Below are positions 7,489 to 15,036 of a stretch of DNA of 17,516 bases, in pieces. Position 1 is the first letter of the stretch; the number at the start of each line of letters is the position of its first letter. The notes below the pieces were generated by a model. The model did not search any database and was not told where the DNA came from. It worked only from the letters and a program-made list of their open reading frames with translations. The DNA is taken from the NCBI GenBank assembly GCA_046706145.1, contig JBJKPP010000259.1:1-17516 (forward strand), given 5' to 3'. The translations under genes were made by a program, and so were the position numbers. The DNA is from JBJKPP01 sp046706145 (lineage in GTDB: Bacteria; Bacteroidota; Ignavibacteria; Ignavibacteriales; Ignavibacteriaceae).

Positions 7489-8760
7489 TTATAAGTATTC
7501 TTTGAAATAAATCTTTTTCCTAAGTTTATCAATCCACGTATTATACAATTGTTGTTTTTTATAATTTTCTGTCAATTTTTCCAGCTCGTTGTAATCTAAT
7601 TTAAGGCTGACTTTATGCTGAGGAATCCTTTTTTCAAGGTAAACTATATGATATCCATAATTATCCTGGCCATAATCTATTCTCTTTGGAAAGCTAATTT
7701 CTCCAACCTTAAGATTTGAAACTATATCAAGCACGCTTTTATCAAGCTGACTTAAGTAGAAAGTGCCAAGATCACCGCCAAATGGTTTGCTCGCATCGTC
7801 TTCGCTGTACTTTTTTGCATAATCGGCAAATGTTCCATAGCCTTTAGTTATGCTGTCTCTAATATCAGATAGGAATTCAATTGTCCTAATATCTGCGTCC
7901 TGCCCTTTCTTAATTTTAATTAAGATATGTCGAACGTGAATTGTTTCGCCCCTTTTTTCAATTAGTTTTATTATATGAAAACCTGCGGGCGTTTCGACAA
8001 CATTGGAAACCTGGCCCGGTTTTAAGGCGTAAGCTGCGGCTTCAAAGGCTGGATAAAACTCACCTCGTTTGACAAAACCCAGATCGCCACCTTTGGAAGC
8101 TGTAGCAGGGTCATCGGAATATTTCTTTGCCATTTCTGCAAAATCTGCTCCATGTCTAATTGAATCCAAAATCGCTTCCGCTTTTGCTCTGTATTTCGCC
8201 TTTAAACTTTCAGTAGCTTTGGGACTCATAAATATGTGAGCGATTTGAACTTTTTCCGGTATTACACCTATGCTATCTTTGAACCTATCATAAAAATCCT
8301 GAACTTCTTTGCCGGTTACTTGAACATCGCCAAAGTTTTTTTCCTGAAGCTTTTGGATCATCAACTGCTCTCTAACATCGCTTCTTAGTTTCCTTTTTAT
8401 CTTTTCGAGGCTCATATTATAAACTTTTTCCACGTTTTCCACTGACCCGTACTGTTGTTCAAAAGATTTTATTTCATAATCTACTCTCTGGTCAACCTCA
8501 TCATCAGTAACAGTTATAGAATCTAAATTAGCTTCCGCATAAGCTAATTTTTCATCAATCAATTGATCCAAAATTTGTTTTTTCAGGTCCGGGCTATTGG
8601 GATCTAGTTTTTTCTGTGCAGCTACATAATCAGTTTGAAAGTCCAGCTCGCTCTTGGTTATTATTTCATTGTTTACTACAGCAACAATTTTATCCAAAAC
8701 TTGCTGTGCAAAAATTGAACTGGAAAACAATAAAAATACAACAAAATACTTAAGATTCAT
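7489..8760 (-). CDS. surA: SurA-like periplasmic chaperone/peptidyl-prolyl isomerase with two parvulin domains
   Basis: A 423-residue exported protein: signal peptide 1-18 (cut after SIFA), a SurA N-terminal chaperone region (about 20-165, with DKIVAVVNNEIITKSELD), two parvulin-type PPIase domains (about 170-268 and 272-378) and a C-terminal helix (to 423) that may complete the chaperone core. Both parvulin domains keep the typical pattern, for example HIFMSP...KYSDDPATASKGGDLGFV and HILIKI...KYSEDDASKPFGGDLG. The role is to escort unfolded outer-membrane proteins across the periplasm and isomerise prolyl bonds. The ATG has a good ribosome site (AGGAG). It lies 7 bases downstream of a related lipoprotein gene and 19 bases upstream of moxR. 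Domain layout equals E. coli SurA; exact orthology is not proven because there are three paralogues here. Confidence 0.92.
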   Translation of the reverse strand: MNLKYFVVFLLFSSSIFAQQVLDKIVAVVNNEIITKSELDFQTDYVAAQKKLDPNSPDLKKQILDQLIDEKLAYAEANLDSITVTDDEVDQRVDYEIKSFEQQYGSVENVEKVYNMSLEKIKRKLRSDVREQLMIQKLQEKNFGDVQVTGKEVQDFYDRFKDSIGVIPEKVQIAHIFMSPKATESLKAKYRAKAEAILDSIRHGADFAEMAKKYSDDPATASKGGDLGFVKRGEFYPAFEAAAYALKPGQVSNVVETPAGFHIIKLIEKRGETIHVRHILIKIKKGQDADIRTIEFLSDIRDSITKGYGTFADYAKKYSEDDASKPFGGDLGTFYLSQLDKSVLDIVSNLKVGEISFPKRIDYGQDNYGYHIVYLEKRIPQHKVSLKLDYNELEKLTENYKKQQLYNTWIDKLRKKIYFKEYL

Positions 8761-8767
8761 TTCACTC

Positions 8768-9622
8768 CTAGTTTTTAACCTCTATCTCATTACTTGAATA
8801 CAAACTCTTTACATAATTATTAATTAAGGAATCTCTCTGGCGCATCAAGTACCTTTCTTTAACTCTTGATTTTACCAATTCAAAAGGAAGTATGGAATTT
8901 TTATCATACTTCTTCAACAATTGAACTATATCATAGTTCCCGGCATCATCTTTCACGACTATACTAATTTCGTTGGGAAGAAGTTCCTTTATAATTTTTA
9001 AAATATCGATAGAGTGTACTTGATAATTGTATAAGAGTTTGTTTTGATCGTTAGAAATTAATGAAGTATCATTGCCCAAACTGTCCAAAGCAGAATGCCA
9101 ATTTTCTTCGAGTGCCACAGAATGAAACCGTGCCGCTTTTTTCTCATCCTTAAAAACGACCTGATTCATTAAATAAGCATCATAAAATAACCTGAAATCA
9201 TCCATATTTTCCTTATAAAAATTAGACAGGGATGAATCATTGACTGTTTGCTCCTGTTTTGAATAAATCTTCTGAAGCAGCAACGAACCGGCAATCTCTT
9301 TCTCAGATAGTTCACTGATTCTCTTAAATTCCTTATCTTTTAATATTCCTTGTTTCACTGCTTCTTGATATAGTATTTCTCTATTTATCCATTCTCTTAT
9401 TAATTCGCTTCTGTACTTATGACTTTGACTGCCTGGACCCATCATGCTTTTTAAATCATTCTCAGTCAAATATTGATTATTTACTTTTGCAACATATTCT
9501 TTGGGGGGAGCTTTCTGGGTACAAGCCGCAAAAAATAAAGCACAAAAAGAGAAAAAAATGACATTATTTAGATTTATCAGCCTCGCTCCCTTTTGCGGGA
9601 AAGGCCTCTGAAAGCTTATCAT
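8768..9622 (-). CDS. SurA-N-like lipoprotein with no clear parvulin domain
   Basis: A 284-residue protein with a lipobox FAAC (Cys34 when counted from ATG 9622). After it comes a SurA-N-type chaperone motif (KEYVAKVNNQYLTENDLKSMM) and a charged helical region. Residues about 125-235, where a PPIase domain would sit, keep a similar length but lack the GGDLGF/GYHIVK signatures of its two neighbours, so an inactive or lost parvulin is inferred. It probably acts as a periplasmic chaperone. The only in-frame ATG (9622) overlaps the upstream gene by 59 bases and has no ribosome site. CTG at 9580 has GGGAG 5 bases ahead and gives a compact 20-residue lipoprotein signal. An ATG touching the upstream stop (9564) is out of frame. 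It sits between two parvulin genes. Confidence 0.78.
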   Translation of the reverse strand: MISFQRPFPQKGARLINLNNVIFFSFCALFFAACTQKAPPKEYVAKVNNQYLTENDLKSMMGPGSQSHKYRSELIREWINREILYQEAVKQGILKDKEFKRISELSEKEIAGSLLLQKIYSKQEQTVNDSSLSNFYKENMDDFRLFYDAYLMNQVVFKDEKKAARFHSVALEENWHSALDSLGNDTSLISNDQNKLLYNYQVHSIDILKIIKELLPNEISIVVKDDAGNYDIVQLLKKYDKNSILPFELVKSRVKERYLMRQRDSLINNYVKSLYSSNEIEVKN

Positions 9623-11543
9623 AATAATAAACAGGGTGATATTTCTCTTTTAACTTATCTAAGAACTCATTCGTCAACTTCTTGGTTTCTAAATCCTGAT
9701 AATCTGCTGCAACTTCTGCTTTGGCTTCTTCATAGGTTTTAGGTCTGGCAGCTTCTTTTTCACTCAACATAACTATCACATGCCCACCCGAATCTTTGAA
9801 TGGCTCTGTATAATCCCCAGGGTTTTGCAGCTCGTTTGCCTTTTTTGTAAGTAAAGACGAACTTACAGCCTCTAATTTATGATCAATTGTTCTCTCACTA
9901 TATTTTTTAGCTAATGAATCAAAGCTTGCTCCATCTTTCAATTTATTGTAAATATCATTCATTACCGAGTCGCTCATATTAAAGATTTCACTGAAGCTTA
10001 CACGATCCGGAAATGTGTATTTATCTTGATTCTTTAAGTAATAACCATAAAGCTTAGCACTATCGGTATTAACTTTGTTCCATACTTCATCTTGTTCGAG
10101 TTTAAAAATGTATATTCCATCTTTGTAATCTTTCATTAAGCCCTGGAAATAAGGATCATTTGCAAAATATTCTTTTGCTTCCATTTGGATAAGCCCGTTC
10201 TCGCTTTGTTCCCTTAAAGCTTTGGTTAAAATTTCAGAAGTAAGTACCATACCTGAATATTTAGAATCGTTATTCAACTGAGTTAAGAACTGATTTGCAT
10301 AAGTAGAATCGTCTCCAAAAGTGTAAAGCAGTTTGCCTTTGGCCTCCTGTGTTAATACACTATCATCTCCCACTTTAGAAGAATCTGCATTTGATATTAA
10401 ATAATCAAGGTTTCCACCGTCAACTTTAAAATTATATTTTACTTTCAAATGATTCACCAAAGAATCATATTCATCCTGGTAATAAGATTTCTTGAAAATA
10501 TCTTTCAGTTCTTTTATGTCTTCATCAAAAGGCGGAATTTTTTCTTCTTTATCAACTTTAACTATATGATAACCAAATGGAGATGTAACAACACCTGATA
10601 TTTGACCCAGTTTAAGACTGAATGCGACCGTATCAAGAGCAGGTATCAATTTTCTTCTGGGAACAAAACCAATTACTCCTCCTCTGTCCTTAGTCGTAGG
10701 ATCCTCGGAATATTCCTTAGCAACTGCAGCAAAATCTTCACCGCTTTTTAGCTTAGCTAAAGCACTATCTATTTTTAGCCTGGCTGCAGCAGAATCAACT
10801 TTACCATTTTCTCTTTTAAAATTCACAAAAATGTGGCAAACTTCTATCGCAGGAATTCTATCTTTCTTATCTGTAACTTTTATAATATGATAACCATATT
10901 TAGACTTCACCAACTTAGGATATACCTGACCAACTGGAGTAGAATAAGCCGCATCCTCAATGGATTTTGGTAATTCACCAGCAGTTACATAAGAAATGTC
11001 TCCACCTTTGGTTTTTGTATAAATATCCTCAGAATATCTCATAGCCATTTTCGCAAAGTTTGCGCCATGCAATATACTATCTAATACTGCCGTTGCTAAA
11101 CTTTTCTGTTTCTCTTCATTCGTAGAGTTTGTTCTAAACATGATATGGCTAATTCTTAACTCATATTTTCTTCTTTGATAAAGTTCTTTAATACCTGGTT
11201 CGACGATGGTACTGTCAAGATATAAAGATTGAGCAACATCGCTCTTATAATTCTTAAATTCTTCCTGCAGCTCAGAATCCTTATCATAACCTTTTTCTTT
11301 AGCATAGAGAACTTTCATCTTGAATTGCGTGTATAATTTCAAGTAATCTTTAAGTTTATCAAGGCTGTCTTTATCAGCTTCAACATTTCCCTCTGTATTT
11401 TTCTGGTAAGCTTTTTCGAACTCACCCATGTTTACATTTTCGTTATCAAACTTGGAAAGAATTATTTGTGAATGCTGCGGTGCGCAAGAATATAATATCA
11501 GCCCTGCAAAGAGGCTAATTGAAATGAGTATTTTTTTCTGCAT
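9564..11543 (-). CDS. Large multi-parvulin peptidyl-prolyl isomerase lipoprotein
   Basis: A 659-residue lipoprotein (signal ends ILYS-C20) anchored to a periplasm-facing membrane. After a SurA-like N-terminal helical region (about 30-125) come two recognisable parvulin domains (about 128-226 and 229-333, each with the SEDxxTKxxGG and GYHIVK/GYHIIK pattern). A linker of about 170 residues follows, then a third weaker parvulin-like segment (about 512-597, KLKDGASFDSLAKKYSE and GGHVIVML). The GG-DLGF part is missing in the third, so it may be inactive. The role is probably folding of periplasmic and outer-membrane proteins. The ATG has AGGAGA about 11 bases upstream. It opens the operon that continues through two more SurA-like genes to moxR, and lies 101 bases after metG. 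Confidence 0.88.
   Translation of the reverse strand: MQKKILISISLFAGLILYSCAPQHSQIILSKFDNENVNMGEFEKAYQKNTEGNVEADKDSLDKLKDYLKLYTQFKMKVLYAKEKGYDKDSELQEEFKNYKSDVAQSLYLDSTIVEPGIKELYQRRKYELRISHIMFRTNSTNEEKQKSLATAVLDSILHGANFAKMAMRYSEDIYTKTKGGDISYVTAGELPKSIEDAAYSTPVGQVYPKLVKSKYGYHIIKVTDKKDRIPAIEVCHIFVNFKRENGKVDSAAARLKIDSALAKLKSGEDFAAVAKEYSEDPTTKDRGGVIGFVPRRKLIPALDTVAFSLKLGQISGVVTSPFGYHIVKVDKEEKIPPFDEDIKELKDIFKKSYYQDEYDSLVNHLKVKYNFKVDGGNLDYLISNADSSKVGDDSVLTQEAKGKLLYTFGDDSTYANQFLTQLNNDSKYSGMVLTSEILTKALREQSENGLIQMEAKEYFANDPYFQGLMKDYKDGIYIFKLEQDEVWNKVNTDSAKLYGYYLKNQDKYTFPDRVSFSEIFNMSDSVMNDIYNKLKDGASFDSLAKKYSERTIDHKLEAVSSSLLTKKANELQNPGDYTEPFKDSGGHVIVMLSEKEAARPKTYEEAKAEVAADYQDLETKKLTNEFLDKLKEKYHPVYYYDKLSEAFPAKGSEADKSK
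9586..9590 (-). promoter_or_regulatory. Possible ribosome binding site for a CTG start of the middle foldase gene
   Basis: GGGAG on the minus strand sits 5 bases before CTG at 9580, inside the end of the upstream parvulin gene. No similar site precedes the ATG at 9622, so this may mark the true start. Confidence 0.35.
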
Positions 11544-11569
11544 TGAGTTGGATTCTCCTAAAATGGAAG

Positions 11570-11575
11570 ATTATA
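11570..11575 (-). promoter_or_regulatory. Possible -10 element of the foldase operon
   Basis: TATAAT on the minus strand, 26 bases before the ATG at 11543 in the 101-base gap after metG. No convincing -35 box lies at 16-18 bases; TTAAAT at 16 bases is the best. TAnnTTTG is not present here. The gap between metG and this gene supports a separate promoter. Confidence 0.3.
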
Positions 11576-11644
11576 AAAATTCAAAATGCCAATTTAACCC
11601 AATAAAACTCTGAAAATCAAGGTAATTTCCATATTGAAAAGTCC

Positions 11645-13714
11645 TTATTTTGCGCGTGTACCTTTGTTTATTCCTTCGTCAACTGATAAAACTTTCAAAT
11701 TTCCGTCTTTGTCCTCAAGAGCCAACAACATGCCTTGAGACTCTAATCCCATTATTTTGGCCGGCTTTAAGTTAGCTACAATTATAACTTTCTTATTCAG
11801 AATATTTTCCGGAGTATAACTTTGGGAAATTCCGGCAATTATCTGTCTTTTTTCATCACCCAAATCAACAATAAGTTTAAGCAGCTTGTTACTTTTTTCT
11901 ACTTTTTCAGCTTCAACAACCTGGGCGGCCTTTAATTGAACTTTCATAAAATCATCATATGAAATCAATTCTTTCTGCTTTTCTCCGGATATTTCCGGTT
12001 TTCCTAATTTTTCCATTTGTTTTTCTATTATTTCATCTTCAATTTTTGAAAAAAGAATTTCTGGTTTGTTTAATTTATTACCAGGTTTCAAGTTTTCTTC
12101 TCCAGCTTTATCCCAAATAACCCTGCTGGAATTTAACATCTTAAACATTTTCTCTGAACTGAACGGAATTGCAGGATAAAAAAGTTCTGCCAAAGTGAAA
12201 ATTGCATTCAGGCAAATGTTCAAGGTAGTACCGCATTTTTCTTTATCGGATTTTACTGTTATCCATGGTTCGGAATCGTTAAAATACTTATTCCCGGCAC
12301 GCGCTAGATTCATAACTTCCAATACACCGTCTCTAATTTTATAATTTTCAAAAAATGATGAAACTTTTGCCGGATAACTCTTTGTTAGTTCTATCATTTC
12401 CTGGTCCATCTTTTCTAATTTACCTCTCGCGGGGACTTTACCTTCAAAATGCTTATGCACAAAGGTAAAAGTACGATTCACAAAATTTCCCAGTATGTCT
12501 GCTAACTCATTATTATTTCTAGCCTGGAATTCCTTCCAATAAAAATCTGTATCTCTGGTCTCAGGTAAGTTTGCGGCAAGAGTGTAACGTAACGGATCAG
12601 GTGGAAACAGTTCCAGGAATTCATTAGCATCAATTCCCCAATTTCTGCTTTTGGAAAATTTCTTTCCTTCAAAATTCAGAAATTCATTCGCCGGCACATT
12701 CTGCGGCAAAACGTACTTGTCATCTCTTCCATCATTCCAGGACATAAGCATAGCGGGAAAAATTATACAGTGAAATACAATGTTATCTTTCCCAATAAAA
12801 GCAACATACTTTGTTTTTGGGTCCTGCCAATACTTTTTCCAAAAATCTTTATCACCTTTTTTCTCAGATAATTCTTTCGTTGCAGATATATAACCCAAAA
12901 CTGCTTCGAACCAAACATAAATAACTTTGCCTTCGGCAGATTTCAAAGGAACTTTTATTCCCCAGTCCAGATCTCTCGTGTAAGCTCTATCTTTAAGTCC
13001 ATCATTAAACCAACTTTGGGTTTGGCTCAAAACATTCTCTCTCCATCCATATTCCTTATTCATTTTTTTAATGTATTCTTCAAGCCTTTTTTGATAGTCC
13101 CCCAATGGAAAATACCAATGAGAAGTTTCTCTCAAGATAGGAGTTTCACCTGTAATTTTACTTCTCGGATTTATAAGCTGCGAAGGTTCGAACTGAGAGC
13201 TGCAATTTTCACATTCATCGCTTCTTGCTTCTTCATATCCACACACCGGACAGGTTCCCTCAACGTACCTATCGGGAAGAAACATTTTAGCTTTTTCATC
13301 ATAAAATTGTTTTGATTTCTTCTCTTTAAGAAGTCCTCGATTATAATACTCAAGGAAAAATTCTTTACCGGTCTCGTGATGTATGGGCAAGCTGGTTCTC
13401 GAATAAATATCAAAATCCATCCCGAATTTTTCAAAAATCTTTTTATTTATTGTATGGTATCTATCAATGATCACTGTAGGATTTACATGTTCCTTATCAG
13501 CAGTGATAGTAATGGGCACTCCATGTTCATCAGAACCGCAAACGAAAACTATATCATTGTCTTTTAAGCGATTATATCGAACATAAATATCCGCCGGCAA
13601 GTAAGCCCCACTCAAATGACCAAGATGTATAGCGCCGTTAGCATATGGTAATGCTGCAGTTACAAGGATTTTTTCTTTTCGCTTAGCAGCCAATCCTGAC
13701 AATATTTTGCTCAC
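11645..13714 (-). CDS. metG: Methionyl-tRNA synthetase
   Basis: A 689-residue class I aminoacyl-tRNA synthetase that charges tRNA-Met with methionine. The HIGH box is HLGH (30-33) and the KMSKS loop is KFSKS (352-356). A single zinc knuckle is formed by C155-x2-C158 and C168-x2-C171. SDEHG (61-65) and VWFEAVLGYI (267-276) are typical of the catalytic domain. The C-terminal part (about 585-689) is an EMAP-II/Trbp111-like tRNA-binding domain (DFMKVQLKAAQVVEAEKVE ... IIVANLKPAKIMGLESQGM), which also drives dimerisation. The start is GTG at 13714: an in-frame stop lies three codons upstream and there is no ATG near the N-terminus. It stands alone, 236 bases from the UspA gene and 101 bases from the next gene. 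Confidence 0.97.
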   Translation of the reverse strand: MSKILSGLAAKRKEKILVTAALPYANGAIHLGHLSGAYLPADIYVRYNRLKDNDIVFVCGSDEHGVPITITADKEHVNPTVIIDRYHTINKKIFEKFGMDFDIYSRTSLPIHHETGKEFFLEYYNRGLLKEKKSKQFYDEKAKMFLPDRYVEGTCPVCGYEEARSDECENCSSQFEPSQLINPRSKITGETPILRETSHWYFPLGDYQKRLEEYIKKMNKEYGWRENVLSQTQSWFNDGLKDRAYTRDLDWGIKVPLKSAEGKVIYVWFEAVLGYISATKELSEKKGDKDFWKKYWQDPKTKYVAFIGKDNIVFHCIIFPAMLMSWNDGRDDKYVLPQNVPANEFLNFEGKKFSKSRNWGIDANEFLELFPPDPLRYTLAANLPETRDTDFYWKEFQARNNNELADILGNFVNRTFTFVHKHFEGKVPARGKLEKMDQEMIELTKSYPAKVSSFFENYKIRDGVLEVMNLARAGNKYFNDSEPWITVKSDKEKCGTTLNICLNAIFTLAELFYPAIPFSSEKMFKMLNSSRVIWDKAGEENLKPGNKLNKPEILFSKIEDEIIEKQMEKLGKPEISGEKQKELISYDDFMKVQLKAAQVVEAEKVEKSNKLLKLIVDLGDEKRQIIAGISQSYTPENILNKKVIIVANLKPAKIMGLESQGMLLALEDKDGNLKVLSVDEGINKGTRAK

Positions 13715-13950
13715 TCTTTCTTAAATTCAGACTTTAAATATAGTGATTTTTAACGAAGTAGAAATTGTTTAGAAGTCAACAACGATTGAGTATTATTAAT
13801 ACAGAAACGTTAGCAGGAAAGCAAAAAAAATTAGATTTAAGGAATGAAATTATATTAATTTGTAAATTTTAAAATAATTTTGGGAAGAGTATTTTTTACT
13901 CCTTAAAGTATATAAATAAGGATGCTATTTACGTTCAATTTTGCAGGATG

Positions 13951-14451
13951 CTAACCAACCCAATTTTCCGCAAGAGTATATTTGAATTTTATTGAGTATT
14001 TGGATTTTAGAGGATCTGCGGATCTTAGGCAGACAACAGGAACTTTAGAGTATTTCAGAATCTTATTTGTGGTTTCGCCAAGAAGTAAACTTTTGGAATC
14101 GGATTTGCCATGTGTCGAAACAACTATAAGGTCGATGTTTTTATCTTTGCAGTAATCCATTATCTCATCGACTATTTGCCCTTTACGAATGGCTTCGTAA
14201 ACAGAAAACTCCTTGACAGTTAATAAATGAACAAATCTCCTGAGTTTTTCCTCTGCCTCCAAATATTTTTCATGTAGAGTCGTTCCATAGCCATAAGAAA
14301 AATTATCCTGGAGTAAGCTATTTGTAATATCAACTACATGAATCAAGTGCAGGTTGGCATTATGAATAACTGCTAAATCCTTCGCAAACTCATACGAATT
14401 AAATGAGTTTGCAGAGAAATCAGTCGGAACCAAAATGTTCCTATAAAGCAT
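13951..14451 (-). CDS. UspA-family universal stress protein
   Basis: A 166-residue cytoplasmic protein with a Usp fold: YRNILVPTDFSANS at the start (core Asp11), LHLIHVVD, and the ATP-loop region STHGKSDSKSLLLGETTNKIL ending in VPVVCL. The consensus G-x2-G-x9-G-(S/T) reads S112-x2-G115-x9-G125-E126, so the first Gly and the final Ser/Thr are replaced; nucleotide binding is plausible but not certain. A 20-residue C-terminal tail after VCLRSADP is not part of the usual fold. Start ATG 14451 has a very strong ribosome site, AAGGAGGT, 9 bases upstream, suggesting high expression. It lies 22 bases after a receiver-like gene and probably forms a two-gene operon with it. Its stress trigger cannot be read from sequence. 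Confidence 0.9.
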   Translation of the reverse strand: MLYRNILVPTDFSANSFNSYEFAKDLAVIHNANLHLIHVVDITNSLLQDNFSYGYGTTLHEKYLEAEEKLRRFVHLLTVKEFSVYEAIRKGQIVDEIMDYCKDKNIDLIVVSTHGKSDSKSLLLGETTNKILKYSKVPVVCLRSADPLKSKYSIKFKYTLAENWVG

Positions 14452-14473
14452 TTCTACACTACCTCCTTACTTT

Positions 14474-14866
14474 TTAGTTATAAACTACTTCAGAAAGATG
14501 CAGTGCTTTGGATATTTCTACTAAATCTACAGGTTTATAGAATATAAAATCAATGGACTTATTAATCAACTTGTCGTTCTTGTGGTTGTTTTTCAATTTG
14601 TAAGCACAAGTTAGGATAATGATAAGATTTGGATTTTTCTCCTTCAGGTACTTGCACAAACTCAATACTTTGTCAGTAGGTTCTTCGTCTATGAGGATTA
14701 AATCGTACTTGTTCTTACTGAACATTTTGGGAATGCTGTCGAGGTCAGTTGTTGAGGTAACGTAGTAATTATCACTAAAAAACATCAATAGACTAAGCCC
14801 ATATGAAAAATCGTAACTGTAAAATAATATTCTTTTCTGCATCTTATTTAACTGAGTGCGTTTCAT
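14474..14866 (-). CDS. Atypical stand-alone receiver-domain protein
   Basis: A 130-residue protein (from ATG 14866) resembling a response-regulator receiver domain with no output domain. The beta-3 end DLILIDEEP supplies the candidate phospho-Asp (Asp60), IIILTC the Thr (Thr86) and FYKPVD the Lys (Lys111). The acidic pair expected at the end of beta-1 is missing: the strand reads RILFYSYDF. Phosphorylation may therefore be weak or absent, and the protein could act by binding only. I chose ATG 14866 because AAGGG lies about 10 bases upstream; the frame also opens at TTG 14935, which would add a basic stretch unlike a receiver domain and run across a possible promoter. The next Met (14842) is also possible. 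It precedes the UspA gene and follows an NtrC/histidine-kinase pair. Confidence 0.72.
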   Translation of the reverse strand: MKRTQLNKMQKRILFYSYDFSYGLSLLMFFSDNYYVTSTTDLDSIPKMFSKNKYDLILIDEEPTDKVLSLCKYLKEKNPNLIIILTCAYKLKNNHKNDKLINKSIDFIFYKPVDLVEISKALHLSEVVYN

Positions 14867-14890
14867 TTGATAAATACCCTTAAATAAGAG

Positions 14891-14905
14891 ACCAAATTTG
14901 TGCCA
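14891..14905 (-). promoter_or_regulatory. Imperfect sigma-54-type -24/-12 element
   Basis: Minus strand TGGCACAAATTTGGT: the -24 half matches TGGCAC exactly, and the spacing to the second G pair is right, but the -12 half reads TGGT rather than TTGC. It lies 24 bases upstream of the receiver-like ATG and downstream of a sigma-54 activator gene. Plausible only because of this context. Confidence 0.3.
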
Positions 14906-14923
14906 TTCATGTCCCCTTTTACG

Positions 14924-14940
14924 GCCTTTTGCCAAAAGGC
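14924..14940. repeat. Perfect 17-base dyad (GCCTTTT-GCC-AAAAGGC)
   Basis: Seven-base arms around a 3-base centre, 19 bases upstream of the imperfect -24/-12 element. There is no T-tract on either side, so an activator-binding site is more likely than a terminator, but a weak terminator for the upstream ntrC-like gene cannot be excluded. Confidence 0.4.
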
Positions 14941-15036
14941 TTATTTGGTGATAATTACAAATAATAATACAGAATTAGCTTAAAAAAAGGAGAATTTATT
15001 TCTTAAAACTGAAAAAGATTTTTAATAAGTGAGAAA

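Noticed and set aside
13016..13315. Plus-strand 99-codon open frame inside metG
   Set aside because: Mirrors the metG coding sequence; metG is unambiguous.
13887..13901. Short hairpin GAGTA-TTTTT-TACTC after the UspA gene
   Set aside because: Only five firm base pairs and no following T-tract in the direction of the UspA gene, so it is not a convincing terminator.
14867..14935. TTG-initiated extension of the receiver-like gene
   Set aside because: Adds a basic stretch unlike a receiver domain, and ATG 14866 has a better ribosome site.
14981..15006. AT-rich hairpin with a T7 run after the ntrC-like gene (minus strand)
   Set aside because: Stem of about four A/T-rich pairs; too weak to call a terminator.
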